From: Campylobacter novaezeelandiae
GTDB taxonomy: Bacteria; Campylobacterota; Campylobacteria; Campylobacterales; Campylobacteraceae
Length of the DNA stretch: 64,000 bases
NCBI RefSeq assembly: GCF_004323845.1
Contig: NZ_QPGR01000008.1
Span: 1 to 64,000 of the forward strand
Reading direction: 5' to 3'
Part shown: in pieces, positions 27,848-39,084 of the stretch
How positions within the stretch are numbered: the stretch's first letter is position 1
Layout of the letters: every line of letters starts with the position of its first letter
Position numbers and translations under genes: made by a program
The notes under the pieces: generated by a model
Database searches by the model: none
What the model saw: only the letters and a program-made list of their open reading frames with translations
Told to the model about the DNA's origin: nothing

Positions 27848-29149
27848 ATGAAACTAGTTAAACTTAGTTTAGTAGCAGCTATGGCTGCAGGCGCTTTTTC
27901 AGTAGCAAATGCTGCTCCTTTAGAAGAAGTACTTAAAGATATCGATGTATCTGGAGTTTTAAGATACAGATATGACACTGGAACATTTGATAAAAAATTT
28001 GAACCAATCAAAAATGATCAACTTAACGGTAGTAAACAACAACATAAATACAGAGCGCAAATCAACTTTAGCGGTGCTATAGCTGATAATTTCAAAGCTT
28101 TTATGCAACTTGACTATAGTGCTAACGATGGTGGTTATGGTGCTTATCAACCAGATCCAAACTCACCTCAATACAACCCTAATGTAAGTAATACAAGTAA
28201 AGGACTTAGCGTTCGTCAATTATACTTAACTTACACAAATGATGACTTTGCTACAAGCGTGATCGCAGGTAAACAACAACTAAATACTATCTGGACTGAC
28301 AATGGTATCGATGGTTTAGTTGGAACAGGTATCAAAGTAGTAAATAACAGCATCGATGGTATCACTTTAGCTGCTTTTGCTGTAGATAGTACAAACGCAA
28401 GAACAGAACAAGAAACTGATACTCTACAACTTTTAAATTGGGAAAAAAATATTTATGGTGGTGCTGCACTTGCAAGCTATAATGTTTTTGGTGGAGATAT
28501 CAACTCTCAATTATGGTTAGCTTATATGTCTGATACTGCATTCTTATATGCTCTTGATGTAGCTTATAGCACAACTGTATTTGATGGAGTAAAATGGACT
28601 CTAGAAGGTGCTTATCTCGGAAATTCTGTAGATAATAGCGTAAAAGGAACAAATAATAACCCTGTTAACAGCAAACCAGTAAGTTGGGATGGAAAAAATA
28701 ATAATTTCTTTGCCTTAAGAGGAACTGTTGAATTTGGCGGTTGGGACGCTACACTTGGTGGTTTATACTACGGTAAAAAAGATGGTGTTACTATAACTGT
28801 TCTTGAAGATCAAGGAAATTTAGGCTCTTTACTTGCTGGTGAAGAAATTTTCTATACTGATGGCTCTAGACTAAGTGGAGACTATGGTCAAAACACTTTT
28901 GGTTATGTAACAGCAGGTTATACTTTTAACGAAACTGTGCGTGTAGGTGGAGACTTCATCTATGGTGGAACTAAAACTGATCTTGTTGGATTTGGTGGAG
29001 ATAAAATGGAAGCAGTTGCAAGAGTAAACTACAAATACTCTCCAAAACTTGACTTCTCAGCATTCTACTCATACCTAAACGTTGATAGAAAAAATGCTGG
29101 TAGCGCAGATCACAATACTGTAAGACTTCAAGCTCTTTACAAATTCTAA
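27848..29149 (+). CDS. porA: Major outer membrane porin (MOMP)
   Basis: A 433-residue porin that forms the main cation-preferring outer-membrane channel and a dominant surface antigen. A clean signal peptide ends SVANA, and the mature start [20 protein letters not shown] is characteristic of Campylobacter MOMP. Long variable loops alternate with conserved strands, and the protein ends in [12 protein letters not shown] with the terminal Phe needed for barrel assembly. It has AAGGAG nine bases before the ATG, is monocistronic, and is bounded by hairpin terminators on both sides. Codons here are less extreme than in the neighbours, as in highly expressed genes. Confidence 0.97.
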   Translation: MKLVKLSLVAAMAAGAFSVANAAPLEEVLKDIDVSGVLRYRYDTGTFDKKFEPIKNDQLNGSKQQHKYRAQINFSGAIADNFKAFMQLDYSANDGGYGAYQPDPNSPQYNPNVSNTSKGLSVRQLYLTYTNDDFATSVIAGKQQLNTIWTDNGIDGLVGTGIKVVNNSIDGITLAAFAVDSTNARTEQETDTLQLLNWEKNIYGGAALASYNVFGGDINSQLWLAYMSDTAFLYALDVAYSTTVFDGVKWTLEGAYLGNSVDNSVKGTNNNPVNSKPVSWDGKNNNFFALRGTVEFGGWDATLGGLYYGKKDGVTITVLEDQGNLGSLLAGEEIFYTDGSRLSGDYGQNTFGYVTAGYTFNETVRVGGDFIYGGTKTDLVGFGGDKMEAVARVNYKYSPKLDFSAFYSYLNVDRKNAGSADHNTVRLQALYKF

Positions 29150-29156
29150 AAACTTT

Positions 29157-29181
29157 TAGCCTATCTTTGATAGGCTATTTT
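29157..29181 (+). terminator. porA terminator
   Basis: TAGCCTATC and GATAGGCTA form a 9-bp stem with a TTT loop, followed by TTTTATA, eight bases after the porA stop codon. It is a typical intrinsic terminator. Confidence 0.85.
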
Positions 29182-29573
29182 ATACTTACAAATCTAAAAT
29201 TATTTTAATATTATCAAATCTTTTTGATTATTAATTTATTTATATGTATTTTTATCTACGATGGATAGGTGTATTGACTTTTGCAATTATCAACTTCTTT
29301 TACCAAATGAATTTGTTTTTATCTTGATTATGATTTTAAAGTTTCTATTTTAACACTTTATATTAAAATATAATTTATATTTTTTGTGAAAATAAAAAAT
29401 TAAAATATTATAAAACTGCACTTAAAATAACAAATCGCAATATAATATTTTTAATTTAGTTTATATTTAACCATAAAATATTTATGAATTTTTTATAACG
29501 AAAAGACTTATTAATATAAGAAAATTAAAAATATATTTTAATTTACAAAATCTTAATATTTAAATTATTAAAT
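29178..29573. other. Long AT-rich spacer after porA
   Basis: About 395 bp without a full gene, between the porA terminator and the convergent Sel1-repeat gene. Apart from a possible gene stub at 29244-29327 I see only AT-rich sequence with many stops. Confidence 0.5.
29244..29327 (+). pseudogene. Possible N-terminal stub of a membrane transporter
   Basis: A 27-codon frame, MYFYLRWIGVLTFAIINFF followed by YQMNLFLS, has the look of the first transmembrane helix of a permease: aromatic start, RW, hydrophobic helix. It then hits a stop and no homologous-looking continuation is evident in the other frames. No good RBS precedes it. It is either the remains of a transporter gene or coincidence. Confidence 0.3.
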
Positions 29574-30275
29574 TTAATAAATCTTTATATCTTTATTGTT
29601 TAAATCTTTATAGGCTTCACAAGCTTGTAAATGTTTTTGATCACAAGCTATTCCAAAATACCTTTTTGCTGTTTTTATATCATTTTTTTCAAATTGATTA
29701 TAACGTCCCAAAAGATAGCAAGCCTCTCCAAAGCCAAAGGAACAAGACTGTTTATAAAAATACAAAGCTTGATTTAAATTTTGCTTGATAAGCTCACCTT
29801 TTTCATATAAAAAACCTATTTTATAACATGCTCTAGGATCTTTTAAAGCACAAGATTTTTTATAAAAACTTAAAGCTAATTTTCCATCTTTTTCTTTTTC
29901 ATAAAAAAGACCTACAGTATTACAACTTTGAGTATCATTTAATTTACATGCCTTGTTAAAGACTAAAATAGCTTCATTAAAAAAACCTTGATCTTGCATC
30001 AAAAGAGCTAAATTAGAACAAGCCTGTTTTAAACCTAATGAACAAGACTTATCATAAAATTTATAAGCTTTTTGCAAATCTTTTAAAACTCCTTGGGCAT
30101 TCTCATACATGTAAGCCAAAGAAAAACAAGCTCTTGAATTTGATTTTTCACAAAGCTCATTGAAAATTTCATAAGCTTTTTTATAGTTCTTATTGTCATA
30201 AAATTTCAAAGCATTATCAAGATCATTAGAGAAAAGAATATTGAAGAAAATTAAAATTAAAAAGATCTTTTTCAT
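29574..30275 (-). CDS. Sel1-like repeat (Hcp-type) cysteine-rich protein
   Basis: A 233-residue periplasmic protein with a signal peptide (MKKIFLILIFFNILFS) and five or six Sel1-type repeats of about 36 residues, each containing a pair of cysteines seven or eight residues apart, as in LCEKSNSRAC, SCSLGLKQAC and ACKLNDTQSC. This is the Helicobacter cysteine-rich protein pattern, where disulfides clamp each repeat. The function of Hcp proteins is not settled. It is monocistronic, between the porA spacer and the fumarate reductase operon. Confidence 0.85.
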   Translation of the reverse strand: MKKIFLILIFFNILFSNDLDNALKFYDNKNYKKAYEIFNELCEKSNSRACFSLAYMYENAQGVLKDLQKAYKFYDKSCSLGLKQACSNLALLMQDQGFFNEAILVFNKACKLNDTQSCNTVGLFYEKEKDGKLALSFYKKSCALKDPRACYKIGFLYEKGELIKQNLNQALYFYKQSCSFGFGEACYLLGRYNQFEKNDIKTAKRYFGIACDQKHLQACEAYKDLNNKDIKIY

Positions 30276-30337
30276 TATTTTCCTTAAAAAGCATTATAAA
30301 ATCTAATTTATAACACAATTTAACAAACAATATTATA

Positions 30338-30361
30338 AATAATCCCTTTTTTGGGATTATT
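30338..30361 (-). terminator. Terminator of the frdCAB operon
   Basis: AATAATCCC and GGGATTATT form a 9-bp stem with a 6-base loop overlapping the frdB stop codon. On the transcribed strand it is followed by TTATAATATT, so it is a plausible intrinsic terminator. Confidence 0.65.
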
Positions 30362-31082
30362 TATTTTTTTGAGCAACTAATTGTCTTCTCATATAAGCAA
30401 TTTTACTCTGAAGAGGTAATTCTTTTGGACAATTATCCTCACAAGCAAGCAATGACATACAACCAAAGACTCCATCATCATCGCCTACAAGTTCATAAAA
30501 GTCCTCTATAGTTCTATCATCATGAGGATCTTGTAAATATCTTGCTGTTCTTAAAAGCCCAGTTGCTGCTATAAAATCTGGTCTCATTAATTTCGTTGCA
30601 CAAGAAGCAACACAAATTCCACACTCTATACAACGATCTAATTCAAAAGTTTCATCAGCTACTTCAGGTTCTATTCTTTCTTCAAGTTTTGAAATGTCAA
30701 CTTCTTTATCATGATGTACCCAACTCTCAACTTTTTTACACATATCTTCAAACCATTCGCCAGTATTAACACTTAAATCTTTAATATGCCTAAAAGCTGG
30801 AAGTGGCATAAGCTCTATAACTCCATCAGGATAATCTTTAGTAAGAGTTCTACACGCAAGCTTTGGAACTCCATTGATCATCATCGCACAAGATCCACAA
30901 ATTCCAGCACGACAAACAAAATCAAAACTTAAATCCGCATCCATTTTTTCACGGATTAAAGTAAGACAAACAAAAACCGTCATAAAAGGAGTCTCTTCGA
31001 GTTCATAAGTAACAAAATGAGGTTTTGAAATCTTACTCAAAGGATTATACTTAAAAGCTTTAATTGTTAATTTTCTACTCAT
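30357..31082 (-). CDS. frdB: Fumarate reductase iron-sulfur subunit
   Basis: A 241-residue electron-transfer subunit joining the flavoprotein to the cytochrome. The [2Fe-2S] ligands are in [11 protein letters not shown] with a later C in KLACRTL; the [4Fe-4S]/[3Fe-4S] ligands are in [28 protein letters not shown]. The start is the ATG at 31082 ([10 protein letters not shown]), which has AGGAG seven bases upstream and overlaps the frdA stop; a TTG two codons earlier is an artefact of frame length. Last gene of frdCAB. Confidence 0.96.
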   Translation of the reverse strand: MSRKLTIKAFKYNPLSKISKPHFVTYELEETPFMTVFVCLTLIREKMDADLSFDFVCRAGICGSCAMMINGVPKLACRTLTKDYPDGVIELMPLPAFRHIKDLSVNTGEWFEDMCKKVESWVHHDKEVDISKLEERIEPEVADETFELDRCIECGICVASCATKLMRPDFIAATGLLRTARYLQDPHDDRTIEDFYELVGDDDGVFGCMSLLACEDNCPKELPLQSKIAYMRRQLVAQKNK

Positions 31083-33066
31083 AATCAACTCCTATTCTTT
31101 GGTTTGGTTTTTTATATTTTTCTTGTAATTCATAAGGCATTAAAGCTTCTTGAATTTCATAGCGTCCTTTGCCTTCAGCTTCCATTTTAGAACGGATTGC
31201 ATCAACCTCTTCTTGACGTTTTTGACTTAAAGGATTTTCTATAATATTTCCTTTTGCCCCGTAACCTCTAAATGCTGGAGGTATTTCCATTTTCATAATG
31301 TCAAGATCTTCATACTCTACGCGTGGCAAAGTTTCACCTTCAACCCAATAAGTATTTGTTCTTTTCATCCAATTTAAATCATCTCTTTTTGGATAATCTT
31401 CTCTAAAATGTGCCCCTCTACTTTCTGTTCTTAAAAGTGCTCCATAAGCAACACATAAAGCGATTTTAAGCATTCTAGGAACTCTATAAGCTTCTTCTAA
31501 TTCTGGATTTGCACAGTCTAATTCTTTATTATGTAGTTTAAGATCTAAAGATTCTTGATATAATTTTTCAAGTTCATCTACAGCTTCTTTTAAACCTTCT
31601 CCTGTTCTAAAAATAGCAACTTTTTCCCACATAATATCTTTCATTTTATTCTTAATTTCAAAAACATCAAATTTACCCTCTTTGTCAACCAAGGATTTTA
31701 AATATTGATATTCTTTGCTTAGAAAATCTTTAACGATATTTGTATCAATAACTTCACCATTATTTTTACAATAATCAGCAAAATAATCACCCACTATCAT
31801 ACCTGCAACAACAGTTTCAGCACATGAATTTCCACCTAAACGATTAAAACCGTGCATATCCCAGCAAGCTGCTTCTCCACAAGCAAAAAGTCCTTCAAGC
31901 CACTGACTTTCACCTGTTGGCTTGGTTCTAATTCCACCCATTGAGTAATGTTGCATAGGCAATACAGGAGCCCATCCTTTTGGTCCCTCATCAGCTGGAT
32001 CTATACCATTGAAAGTTTTACAAATATCTTGAACATCTCTTAAATTCTTTTCAATATGAGCACGACCAAGGATAGAAATATCAAGCCATAAATGATCTCC
32101 ATATGGGCTTTTAACCCCTTTTCCTTTGCGTATATGCTCCATCATACGACGGCTTACAACATCACGACTTGCAAGTTCTTTTTTCTCTGGTTCATAATCT
32201 GGCATAAAACGATATCCATCAACATCGCGTAAAATGCCACCATCTCCACGACAACCCTCAGTAAGCAAAATTCCACTTGGAACAATAGGAGTTGGGTGAA
32301 ATTGCACTGCTTCCATATTTGAAAGTCTGCAAAGTCCTGTTTCAAGAGCAATAGCAGCTCCAGTTCCTTCGCAAATAACAGCATTAGTAGTTTGTTTATA
32401 AATTCTTCCATAACCACCTGTTGCTATCATAGTTCCTCTTGCTACATAAGCAATAAGTTGACCATTTGTAAGATCTCTTGCTATAACGCCTAAACATTTT
32501 TTACCATCATGTATAATACGCACAGCTTCCATTCTATCTATAATTTTTACTTGATATTTAATAGCCTCATTTGCTACACCATAAAGCATACAATGGCCAG
32601 TAGCATCAGCAATATAACAAGTTCTCCACTTTTTTGTTCCACCAAAATCTCTTGCATTAATAAGTCCGTGAGCTTCACTTTTTTCTTCTATAGTTGTTTT
32701 TTGTGCATTAATAACTACAGATCTTGGTCCTTTTTTAATTCTGGTCCAAGGAACACCCCACGCAGCAAGTTCTCTAACTGCTTTTGGAGCAGTTTGAGCA
32801 AACATTCTTGCTACTTCTTGATCGCAACCCCAATCGCTCCCTTTAACAGTATCTGCAAAATGCAAATCTTCATTATCTCCTTCACCCTTAGCACCATTTG
32901 CTAAACTTGCTTGCATTCCACCTTGAACTGCTGCAGAGTGCGATCTTTTTACAGGACAGATACTTAAAAGCGTAACACTTTGTCCACTTTTAGCTACTTC
33001 AATTGCTGCTCTAAGTCCAGCTAAACCTCCACCAACGATTAAAGCATCACTATATTGTATATTCAT
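31075..33066 (-). CDS. frdA: Fumarate reductase flavoprotein subunit
   Basis: The 663-residue catalytic subunit interconverts fumarate and succinate on the cytoplasmic face. The FAD-binding start [18 protein letters not shown] and the covalent-FAD histidine segment [16 protein letters not shown] are visible, as are the substrate residues in [16 protein letters not shown]. The order frdC-frdA-frdB is that of Wolinella and Campylobacter. In C. jejuni this complex works as both fumarate reductase and succinate dehydrogenase (known for the family). Confidence 0.97.
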   Translation of the reverse strand: MNIQYSDALIVGGGLAGLRAAIEVAKSGQSVTLLSICPVKRSHSAAVQGGMQASLANGAKGEGDNEDLHFADTVKGSDWGCDQEVARMFAQTAPKAVRELAAWGVPWTRIKKGPRSVVINAQKTTIEEKSEAHGLINARDFGGTKKWRTCYIADATGHCMLYGVANEAIKYQVKIIDRMEAVRIIHDGKKCLGVIARDLTNGQLIAYVARGTMIATGGYGRIYKQTTNAVICEGTGAAIALETGLCRLSNMEAVQFHPTPIVPSGILLTEGCRGDGGILRDVDGYRFMPDYEPEKKELASRDVVSRRMMEHIRKGKGVKSPYGDHLWLDISILGRAHIEKNLRDVQDICKTFNGIDPADEGPKGWAPVLPMQHYSMGGIRTKPTGESQWLEGLFACGEAACWDMHGFNRLGGNSCAETVVAGMIVGDYFADYCKNNGEVIDTNIVKDFLSKEYQYLKSLVDKEGKFDVFEIKNKMKDIMWEKVAIFRTGEGLKEAVDELEKLYQESLDLKLHNKELDCANPELEEAYRVPRMLKIALCVAYGALLRTESRGAHFREDYPKRDDLNWMKRTNTYWVEGETLPRVEYEDLDIMKMEIPPAFRGYGAKGNIIENPLSQKRQEEVDAIRSKMEAEGKGRYEIQEALMPYELQEKYKKPNQRIGVDYE

Positions 33067-33832
33067 ATTTTACTCCATCATAATTTTTTATCATTACACT
33101 TTGTATTTGTTGTTCTTGATAATTTTTATAACCGATTTTTGCGAAAGCTGCAAGACTTAAAAATCCTAAAACTAAAAAGAAAATACTTATAACCCATTTA
33201 GCAGTTTTAAGCTTTTTACGACTTTCTTTAGCATTTTTTCCTTCAAACCATCCCCATTTAACACAAAGTCTGTAAAGACCTATGCTACCATGAAGTTCAA
33301 CACAAATTAACAACACTATATAAAAAAGCCACATAAAATGACTAATAACCCTATCTCCTGATAATTCTCCACTAATTTTATCTGCATTTGTGATTACAAA
33401 AATAAGATGTGCAGAACCCAAAAAAAACATTACAAAACCAGTAAATGCTTGAGTCCACCATAAAGTTGTATCTTGATGTTTTATGGTTTTAATATGAGTT
33501 TTTAAAAGCTGATATTGACGAAAATTGATTGGAAATTTTCTCATTGCCAAACCAGCATGAATAATAAAAACAATTAAAACACAAGCCGCAAGAAAAGAAG
33601 TGATATAACTCATTATTGGATTATCATAAACAAATTTTAATTCCAAAAAATGAACAACAGAGTTAAAAAAATCTTCACTCACTAAAATCGTAGATACAAA
33701 AAGCATATGCATCCACATAAATAATCCTAAAAAAAGCCCAGAAGCACTTTGGATAAAATCCAATTTTGCAGGAATTTTACTTTTTTTACCCTCAATACTT
33801 CTACCTAGATATCCTTCGATAAGCCAACCCAT
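33050..33832 (-). CDS. frdC: Fumarate reductase di-heme cytochrome b subunit
   Basis: A 260-residue membrane anchor with five transmembrane helices carrying the two hemes b and the menaquinol site. Likely heme-ligand histidines are in [26 protein letters not shown] and [13 protein letters not shown]. It is the first gene of the operon, and its 3' end overlaps frdA by 17 bp. The upstream gap to lgt is 70 bp and should contain the promoter. Confidence 0.96.
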   Translation of the reverse strand: MGWLIEGYLGRSIEGKKSKIPAKLDFIQSASGLFLGLFMWMHMLFVSTILVSEDFFNSVVHFLELKFVYDNPIMSYITSFLAACVLIVFIIHAGLAMRKFPINFRQYQLLKTHIKTIKHQDTTLWWTQAFTGFVMFFLGSAHLIFVITNADKISGELSGDRVISHFMWLFYIVLLICVELHGSIGLYRLCVKWGWFEGKNAKESRKKLKTAKWVISIFFLVLGFLSLAAFAKIGYKNYQEQQIQSVMIKNYDGVKYEYTI

Positions 33833-33902
33833 TTTTACTCCTTGGTAGTTTTAAAGAATTAAAAAAATATCAAATTATATTGTAACAAATCTTTAATAAA
33901 AA

Positions 33903-34718
33903 TTAAATATTTATTTTACATTTTCTAAGATAAATATAAAATAACAAAGATAACATACACATTAATAAGCTTAAAATTTGACCCATACTTAAACCAAAAA
34001 CAATATAACCCAAGCCAAAATCCGGTTCTCTATAAAATTCACAAAAAAATCTTGCCAAAGAATAAGCACTAGCATAAACAATAATCAATTCTCCATTAAA
34101 AATTTTTCTTAAATTCATATAATAAACAATTAAAAAAACAACAAAACCTTCAAAAAATGCTTCATAAAGTTGGGAAGGATGACGTAATACTCCATTAACA
34201 TAAATTCCCCAAGGAACATCTGTTACGCGTCCAAAAAGCTCTTGATTTAAAAAATTTCCAATTCTACCAAATATATAAGCTAGCGGAACACTTAAAGCAA
34301 CAAGATCTAAATAAATCCACATATTTTGTTTATATTTTTTACAAAATAAAAATGTAGCCACTAAAAAGCCAATGATTGCACCATGATAGCTCATACCTCG
34401 AATTCCTACGAATTCTCCGTTATAATAAGGATTAAAAATCTGCCAAGGATGAGTTAAATACCATAAAGTATTAGAATCATAAATTAAAATATATCCTAAA
34501 CGAGCTCCTAAGATAACTCCTATTTCAACCCATATAAAATAATTATCTAACATTTTTGAGCTTATATCAATTTTAAATTTTTTAACAAAAAGTTTTGCCA
34601 AAAACAAAGCTATCAATAAAGATAAAATATACATTATTCCATACCAATGAACTTTTAAGCCAAATAATTCAAAAGCCACCACATCAAAATTTGAATAAAT
34701 ATTTTGCCATTTTTCCAT
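33903..34718 (-). CDS. lgt: Prolipoprotein diacylglyceryl transferase
   Basis: The inner-membrane enzyme that attaches diacylglycerol to the lipobox cysteine of prolipoproteins. A 271-residue polytopic protein with the Lgt signature [16 protein letters not shown], the catalytic-region residues in [12 protein letters not shown] and the RHPSQLYEA motif. It is divergent from a lipoprotein gene that is one of its predicted substrates. Confidence 0.97.
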   Translation of the reverse strand: MEKWQNIYSNFDVVAFELFGLKVHWYGIMYILSLLIALFLAKLFVKKFKIDISSKMLDNYFIWVEIGVILGARLGYILIYDSNTLWYLTHPWQIFNPYYNGEFVGIRGMSYHGAIIGFLVATFLFCKKYKQNMWIYLDLVALSVPLAYIFGRIGNFLNQELFGRVTDVPWGIYVNGVLRHPSQLYEAFFEGFVVFLIVYYMNLRKIFNGELIIVYASAYSLARFFCEFYREPDFGLGYIVFGLSMGQILSLLMCMLSLLFYIYLRKCKINI

Positions 34719-34779
34719 AATTTATAAATCCAAATAAAAATTATAATTTTAAAAGAATATACCAAAAAAAATTTAATCT

Positions 34780-34788
34780 TGCTATAAT
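34780..34788 (+). promoter_or_regulatory. Extended -10 promoter of the lipoprotein gene
   Basis: TGCTATAAT (TGN plus TATAAT) lies about 32 bp before the lipoprotein ATG. Extended -10 elements substitute for missing -35 contacts in Campylobacter. Confidence 0.6.
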
Positions 34789-34819
34789 TTCAGCTAAATA
34801 AGATTAAAGGTGAGTTGCT

Positions 34820-35671
34820 ATGAAAAAATATATACTTATAACTATTTTTGCTATACTTTTAAGTGCCTGTTCTAGCACGAGTTCTAATTTTGTTAATGTT
34901 TCTTTGCCAAATTTCAAGCCTCAAGTGCCTACAAAAATTGAACCTATACAGTCAAATGTTAAAATTAGCCTAGAACCAATTAATATTGAACAAAATAATA
35001 ACTATTCTGACTATTTTGAAAATTCTGTTCTAAAACTTAGAATCGAAAAAGAAATTGATCTTTTAAAAGAAAATTTAGAAGAACAAATAAAAACTATAGC
35101 GCTTTTAGCCGGCTATGAAATAGATGATAAGCAACCAGATTATAAACTTAAAACAACTGTAAATATCTATATCGAAGAAAAAGAAATACAACAAGCTAAT
35201 GAACTTCTTGGGGGAGATTTTATTGATTCTAAACTAGGAATAGCATTTAAAGCTAATTCTGAATTTATTAATGTTTATGATCCTAAAAATAAAACAGATA
35301 TGTCAAGCAACACTAAACTTGACTCTTTAATCAACCTAACCTATCCTATTAAAAGTGATGATGGAATAGGCATGTTTAAAACATCAATTAGTAGTGTTCC
35401 AACACAACTTAATAAAGGTTTAGAACGTCCAGCTTTTGAAATTGATAAAAGCTTTTTAGCTTTTTATAAACATTTTCTAAATACCTTATACTCTAATCTT
35501 CCAAAGGCACTAGATCTTGGAAAACCTTCTATAAAAGATACACAAGAATTTAATGAATTTAATACACAAGATTTTGAAGAGCAAAATGCTGATAAAATCG
35601 ATCCAAATACCGATAATGATGAAGAAAAATATCCTCAGAAAAATGATGATGGAGTAATAATTTTTGAATAA
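34820..35671 (+). CDS. Outer-membrane lipoprotein, possibly HpaA-like
   Basis: A 283-residue lipoprotein: signal peptide MKKYILITIFAILLSAC with a lipobox LSAC and mature Cys at residue 17. The middle part (VKISLEPINIEQNN..., LAGYEIDDKQPDYKLKTTVNIY) resembles the HpaA/neuraminyllactose-binding haemagglutinin family of Helicobacter, but this is an impression. The C-terminal ~40 residues are acidic and Asp/Asn/Glu-rich (NADKIDPNTDNDEEKYPQKN). Single gene between lgt (divergent) and aroE (convergent). C. jejuni has a lipoprotein at the equivalent position (Cj0406c). Confidence 0.75.
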   Translation: MKKYILITIFAILLSACSSTSSNFVNVSLPNFKPQVPTKIEPIQSNVKISLEPINIEQNNNYSDYFENSVLKLRIEKEIDLLKENLEEQIKTIALLAGYEIDDKQPDYKLKTTVNIYIEEKEIQQANELLGGDFIDSKLGIAFKANSEFINVYDPKNKTDMSSNTKLDSLINLTYPIKSDDGIGMFKTSISSVPTQLNKGLERPAFEIDKSFLAFYKHFLNTLYSNLPKALDLGKPSIKDTQEFNEFNTQDFEEQNADKIDPNTDNDEEKYPQKNDDGVIIFE

Positions 35672-35681
35672 ATTATTACTC
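35652..35681. terminator. Bidirectional terminator overlapping two stop codons
   Basis: A perfect 12-bp stem (GAGTAATAATTT and its inverse) with a 6-base loop covers the stop codons of both the lipoprotein gene and aroE. The compact arrangement ends both convergent transcripts. Confidence 0.75.
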
Positions 35682-36467
35682 TAAATTTAAAGCTTCTAGC
35701 ATAAAATTTTTAATACTATTTTGTTGATTTTTGATTTCAAAAAAAAGCTCAAAAGCAAAAACTCCTTGCCATAAAAGCATTTCTAAACCGTTTTTATATA
35801 TTAAATTATATTTTTTGCTAAGCTTTATAAAAGAAGTTTCTTTATTGTAAATTACTTCAAAAGCATACTTACAATGACCAAAAACTTTTTCCAATATTTT
35901 TTTATCGCAAGCTAAACTATCATCACAAAGACCAGCAGAGGTAGTATTAATCACCATATCATAGTTAAAATCACTGATATCCTCATAAAGCATAGTGGTA
36001 AAATCTTTAAATGAATCAAATCTTGTTAAATTTCGATTTGCAATATGAATTTCTTTTATATTGTTATATCTTAAAGCATAAGCAATAGCTTTTGCAGTTC
36101 CACCTGCCCCTAAAATTAATACTTTATTTAAATTTTTAAAATCTTCAATAGCCTTTAAAAATCCTAAAATATCTGTATTATAAGCATAAATTTTAGATTT
36201 TTTTATAATTAAAGTATTAGCAACCTTGATATCTAAAATACTATTATCCTTAACATCTGCTATAGCAAAGGCTTCTTCTTTAAAAGGCAAAGTAATATTT
36301 GTGCCACTAAATTTTAAATCAATCAATACTTCTTTAAGTTTATTTTTATCTTCTAAATTATAGCGCGTATAAAGCGCATCAAATCCAAAATTTTTAATTG
36401 CATTATTATGCATTCTAGGGGATTTAGAATGCATAATAGGATTACCTATAACGCCAAAAAGTTTCAT
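35676..36467 (-). CDS. aroE: Shikimate dehydrogenase
   Basis: Reduces 3-dehydroshikimate with NADPH. The 263-residue protein begins MKLFGVIGNPIMHSKSPRMHN, the substrate-binding signature; NITLPFKEEA carries the catalytic lysine and ILGAGGTAKAIAYAL is the nucleotide fold. It is the last gene of the gatC-to-aroE run, overlapping the SPOR gene by 4 bp. Confidence 0.97.
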   Translation of the reverse strand: MKLFGVIGNPIMHSKSPRMHNNAIKNFGFDALYTRYNLEDKNKLKEVLIDLKFSGTNITLPFKEEAFAIADVKDNSILDIKVANTLIIKKSKIYAYNTDILGFLKAIEDFKNLNKVLILGAGGTAKAIAYALRYNNIKEIHIANRNLTRFDSFKDFTTMLYEDISDFNYDMVINTTSAGLCDDSLACDKKILEKVFGHCKYAFEVIYNKETSFIKLSKKYNLIYKNGLEMLLWQGVFAFELFFEIKNQQNSIKNFMLEALNLE

Positions 36468-37285
36468 TTTAAAGTGAAAGAGAAAGCATCTTTTCCTATA
36501 TCTTTACGAATTTTTGCAAGTTCATTAGCAATAGTATCTTTACTAAAAGGACCAATAAGAACTTTTGTAATTTCTTTACCGTTAATTGTAGTTTTATAAA
36601 GTTTATAATTATAACCTTTTTGTTTTACCGCCATAAGCTCTTTTGATTTTTTATCAACATTAGAAACTGAAAAAATCTGAACATATATTCCAGGAGTTAA
36701 ATCACTTGAAGATTCTACTTTTGGATCAACTTTTTGAAAAAGCTCTTTTGGATCTTGAGTTTTAGGTTTTGATTCTTCTTTAGCTTTAGTAACAGTATTG
36801 TTCGCTGTATTGTTTTTAGAACTAGGTTTATTTTTTTCTATGTCATTATCTTTTGGTTGAGAGTTAACAACAGTTTTTTCCTGTTCTTGTGGTTGTGGCT
36901 GTATTGTTTGTGATTGCACAGGCTCTTGTGGAATGCTTGATATTAACTGATCGCTTGTATTATTTTCATTTATTGCGTCTTCACCTTGAATTTGTTTTTT
37001 TAAAATTTCAAACTGATCTTCAGCTGAATCTTCTTGAGTAATAGGTATGTTTTCAAAAGAATTTTGATTATCCATATTTTCATCGGTATTAATGCTTATC
37101 GGCTCTGAAGGCAATATATTTTTTTCGCTGTTATCATTTCCGTTGATAAGTTTCATTGCTATCATAATTACTAAAAATAAAATAACTAAAGCAATAACTC
37201 TTAATAAAATTTTCTTAATTTTCTCACTTTTATTGCTTTTGTCTAAAATAATATCATCAAATTCATTTTTTTTATTGTTTTCCAT
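36464..37285 (-). CDS. SPOR-domain membrane protein
   Basis: A 273-residue bitopic protein: short cytoplasmic N-terminus, one transmembrane helix (about residues 27-45, LLRVIALVILFLVIMIAMKL), a long low-complexity Gln/Asn/Pro/Lys linker, and a C-terminal SPOR domain (about 195-273, GIYVQIFSVSNVDKKSKEL to the end). SPOR domains bind denuded glycan strands at division septa, so a DedD/FtsN-like septal role is likely. The gene matches C. jejuni Cj0404 by position. Confidence 0.85.
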   Translation of the reverse strand: MENNKKNEFDDIILDKSNKSEKIKKILLRVIALVILFLVIMIAMKLINGNDNSEKNILPSEPISINTDENMDNQNSFENIPITQEDSAEDQFEILKKQIQGEDAINENNTSDQLISSIPQEPVQSQTIQPQPQEQEKTVVNSQPKDNDIEKNKPSSKNNTANNTVTKAKEESKPKTQDPKELFQKVDPKVESSSDLTPGIYVQIFSVSNVDKKSKELMAVKQKGYNYKLYKTTINGKEITKVLIGPFSKDTIANELAKIRKDIGKDAFSFTLK

Positions 37286-37297
37286 TTTTTTCCTTTC

Positions 37298-37834
37298 TTA
37301 CATATGTTTTGACCAAGAAGTCCCACGTTCTTTTTTATAGACTTCATAAGGCATAATTAAAATATTAAAATCTCTAGGCAAATCAATAGTTGGAAAAACT
37401 CTCCACTCAATTGGCATTTTAGTTGCAAATAGTGCAGAAAGCCTAGATGCTAAAGAATACCCCTCTATCAAATCAGTATGTCCTTTATGGATATATAAGT
37501 GCAAATGTCCTGGGGTTTTAGTTTTATATGCTGTAAAATTAATAAAACCTTGTTCACGTAAAATAAGCTGCGCTCTATGCCAAAATCTCTCAGCATTAAA
37601 TCCATTATAATCAAATACTATATTTTCAACTTTATTAGTTTTTGATATAAGATCATGTGCAATAGTAATTTTTTTCTCACAATGCTCTCTAATAAGATTA
37701 CTAGTTAAAGGGGCATTAACTTTTTCAAATTTATCAAAAAAATATCTGCCACGATGTTCATATTTATTAACAATCTTATCTCTTTTAATATAATAATGAC
37801 TACTTATAATTTTAATAAGCGATAAATCCATCAT
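37298..37834 (-). CDS. DUF1882-type conserved epsilonproteobacterial protein
   Basis: A 178-residue soluble protein with no recognised catalytic motif. Aromatic and basic residues are frequent ([46 protein letters not shown]). I believe it belongs to the DUF1882 family found in Campylobacter and Helicobacter (Cj0403-like). The start is uncertain: ATG 37834 gives MMDLSLIK, while a TTG at 37843 has the better-spaced AAAGG and would overlap the glyA stop. It lies between glyA and the SPOR gene and is probably co-transcribed with them. Confidence 0.75.
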   Translation of the reverse strand: MMDLSLIKIISSHYYIKRDKIVNKYEHRGRYFFDKFEKVNAPLTSNLIREHCEKKITIAHDLISKTNKVENIVFDYNGFNAERFWHRAQLILREQGFINFTAYKTKTPGHLHLYIHKGHTDLIEGYSLASRLSALFATKMPIEWRVFPTIDLPRDFNILIMPYEVYKKERGTSWSKHM

Positions 37835-37839
37835 TGAAA

Positions 37840-39084
37840 TCAAAACATAGCCTTTGTATAAATTGTAAATTTGCTTGCAAGTTCTTTAAGTTTTGCTTTT
37901 ATGTTTAATTGTAAATCTATATTATTTATATCATCTAAAATATCAGCTATACAATTAGCAACTATTTGGATATCTTCTTCTTTAAAACCTCTTGCTGTTA
38001 AAGCTGGAGTGCCTAGTCTTAGACCGCTTGTAATAAATGGACTACGTTTTTCTCCTGGAACCGTATTTTTATTTGCTGTAATTCCAGCATTTGCCAAGGC
38101 CAAATCTGCATCTTTACCACTAAATTCACGATCTAAAAAACTAATTAATACTAGATGATTATCTGTTCCATCGCTAACAAGCTTATATCCTCTTTCTATT
38201 AAAACTTTAGCTAAAACTTGAGTATTTTTTATAATATTTTTGGCATAAATTTTCCATTCATCGCTTAAATTAAATTTAAATCCCACAGCTTTTGCGGCTA
38301 TAATATTCATTAAAGGACCTCCTTGAATTCCAGGAAAAATTGCCGAATTTATTTTTTTAGCAATTTCTTCATCATTGCACATAATAATGCCGCCCCTTGG
38401 TCCTCTTAAGGTTTTATGTGTTGTTGAACTTACTACATGAGCATAAGGAAAAGGATTTGGATGTTCATTAGCTACAACCAAACCTGCAATATGTGCTATA
38501 TCAGCAAACAAATATGCACCTACTTCATCTGCAATTTCTCTAAATTTTTTAAAGTCAATTATTCTTGGATATGCACTAGCACCGCAAACAATAAGCTTTG
38601 GTTTAACAATGTTTGCAATATGTCTTACTTTTTCATAATCTATTCTTCCATCAAGCTCAACCCCATAAAAAAAACTTTCATAAAATTGACCTGATGAACT
38701 TACTTTTGCTCCATGTGTTAAATGACCTCCATGACTTAAATCCATACCTAAAATCTTATCTCCTGGATTTAAAAGAGCTGCGTATACACCTTGATTAGCT
38801 TGAGAACCAGAATGAGGTTGAACATTTGCAAAATTACAATTAAAAAGTTTTTTACAACGTTCTATTGCTAGAGTTTCAATCTGATCAACAATTTCACAAC
38901 CACTATAGTATCTTTTTTGAGGATAGCCTTCGGCATATTTATTGGTCAAAATACTGCCCATAACTTCCATAACTTCTGGCAAGGTAAAATTTTCACTGGC
39001 TATCATTTCAAGCCCTTCGCATTGTCTTGCTAATTCTTTATTAGTCAACTCATAAATTTCTTTATCAAAACATTCTAAACTCAT
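37840..39084 (-). CDS. glyA: Serine hydroxymethyltransferase
   Basis: Interconverts serine and glycine and supplies one-carbon units on tetrahydrofolate. The 414-residue protein has the PLP-lysine segment [14 protein letters not shown], the [15 protein letters not shown] signature and [11 protein letters not shown]. It overlaps lysS by 4 bp, so translation is coupled. Confidence 0.97.
   Translation of the reverse strand: MSLECFDKEIYELTNKELARQCEGLEMIASENFTLPEVMEVMGSILTNKYAEGYPQKRYYSGCEIVDQIETLAIERCKKLFNCNFANVQPHSGSQANQGVYAALLNPGDKILGMDLSHGGHLTHGAKVSSSGQFYESFFYGVELDGRIDYEKVRHIANIVKPKLIVCGASAYPRIIDFKKFREIADEVGAYLFADIAHIAGLVVANEHPNPFPYAHVVSSTTHKTLRGPRGGIIMCNDEEIAKKINSAIFPGIQGGPLMNIIAAKAVGFKFNLSDEWKIYAKNIIKNTQVLAKVLIERGYKLVSDGTDNHLVLISFLDREFSGKDADLALANAGITANKNTVPGEKRSPFITSGLRLGTPALTARGFKEEDIQIVANCIADILDDINNIDLQLNIKAKLKELASKFTIYTKAMF

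Noticed and set aside
32509..32904. Plus-strand frame opposite frdA, rich in Cys, Phe and Ser
   Set aside because: The composition is the antisense image of frdA codons; frdA is intact and there is no start context.
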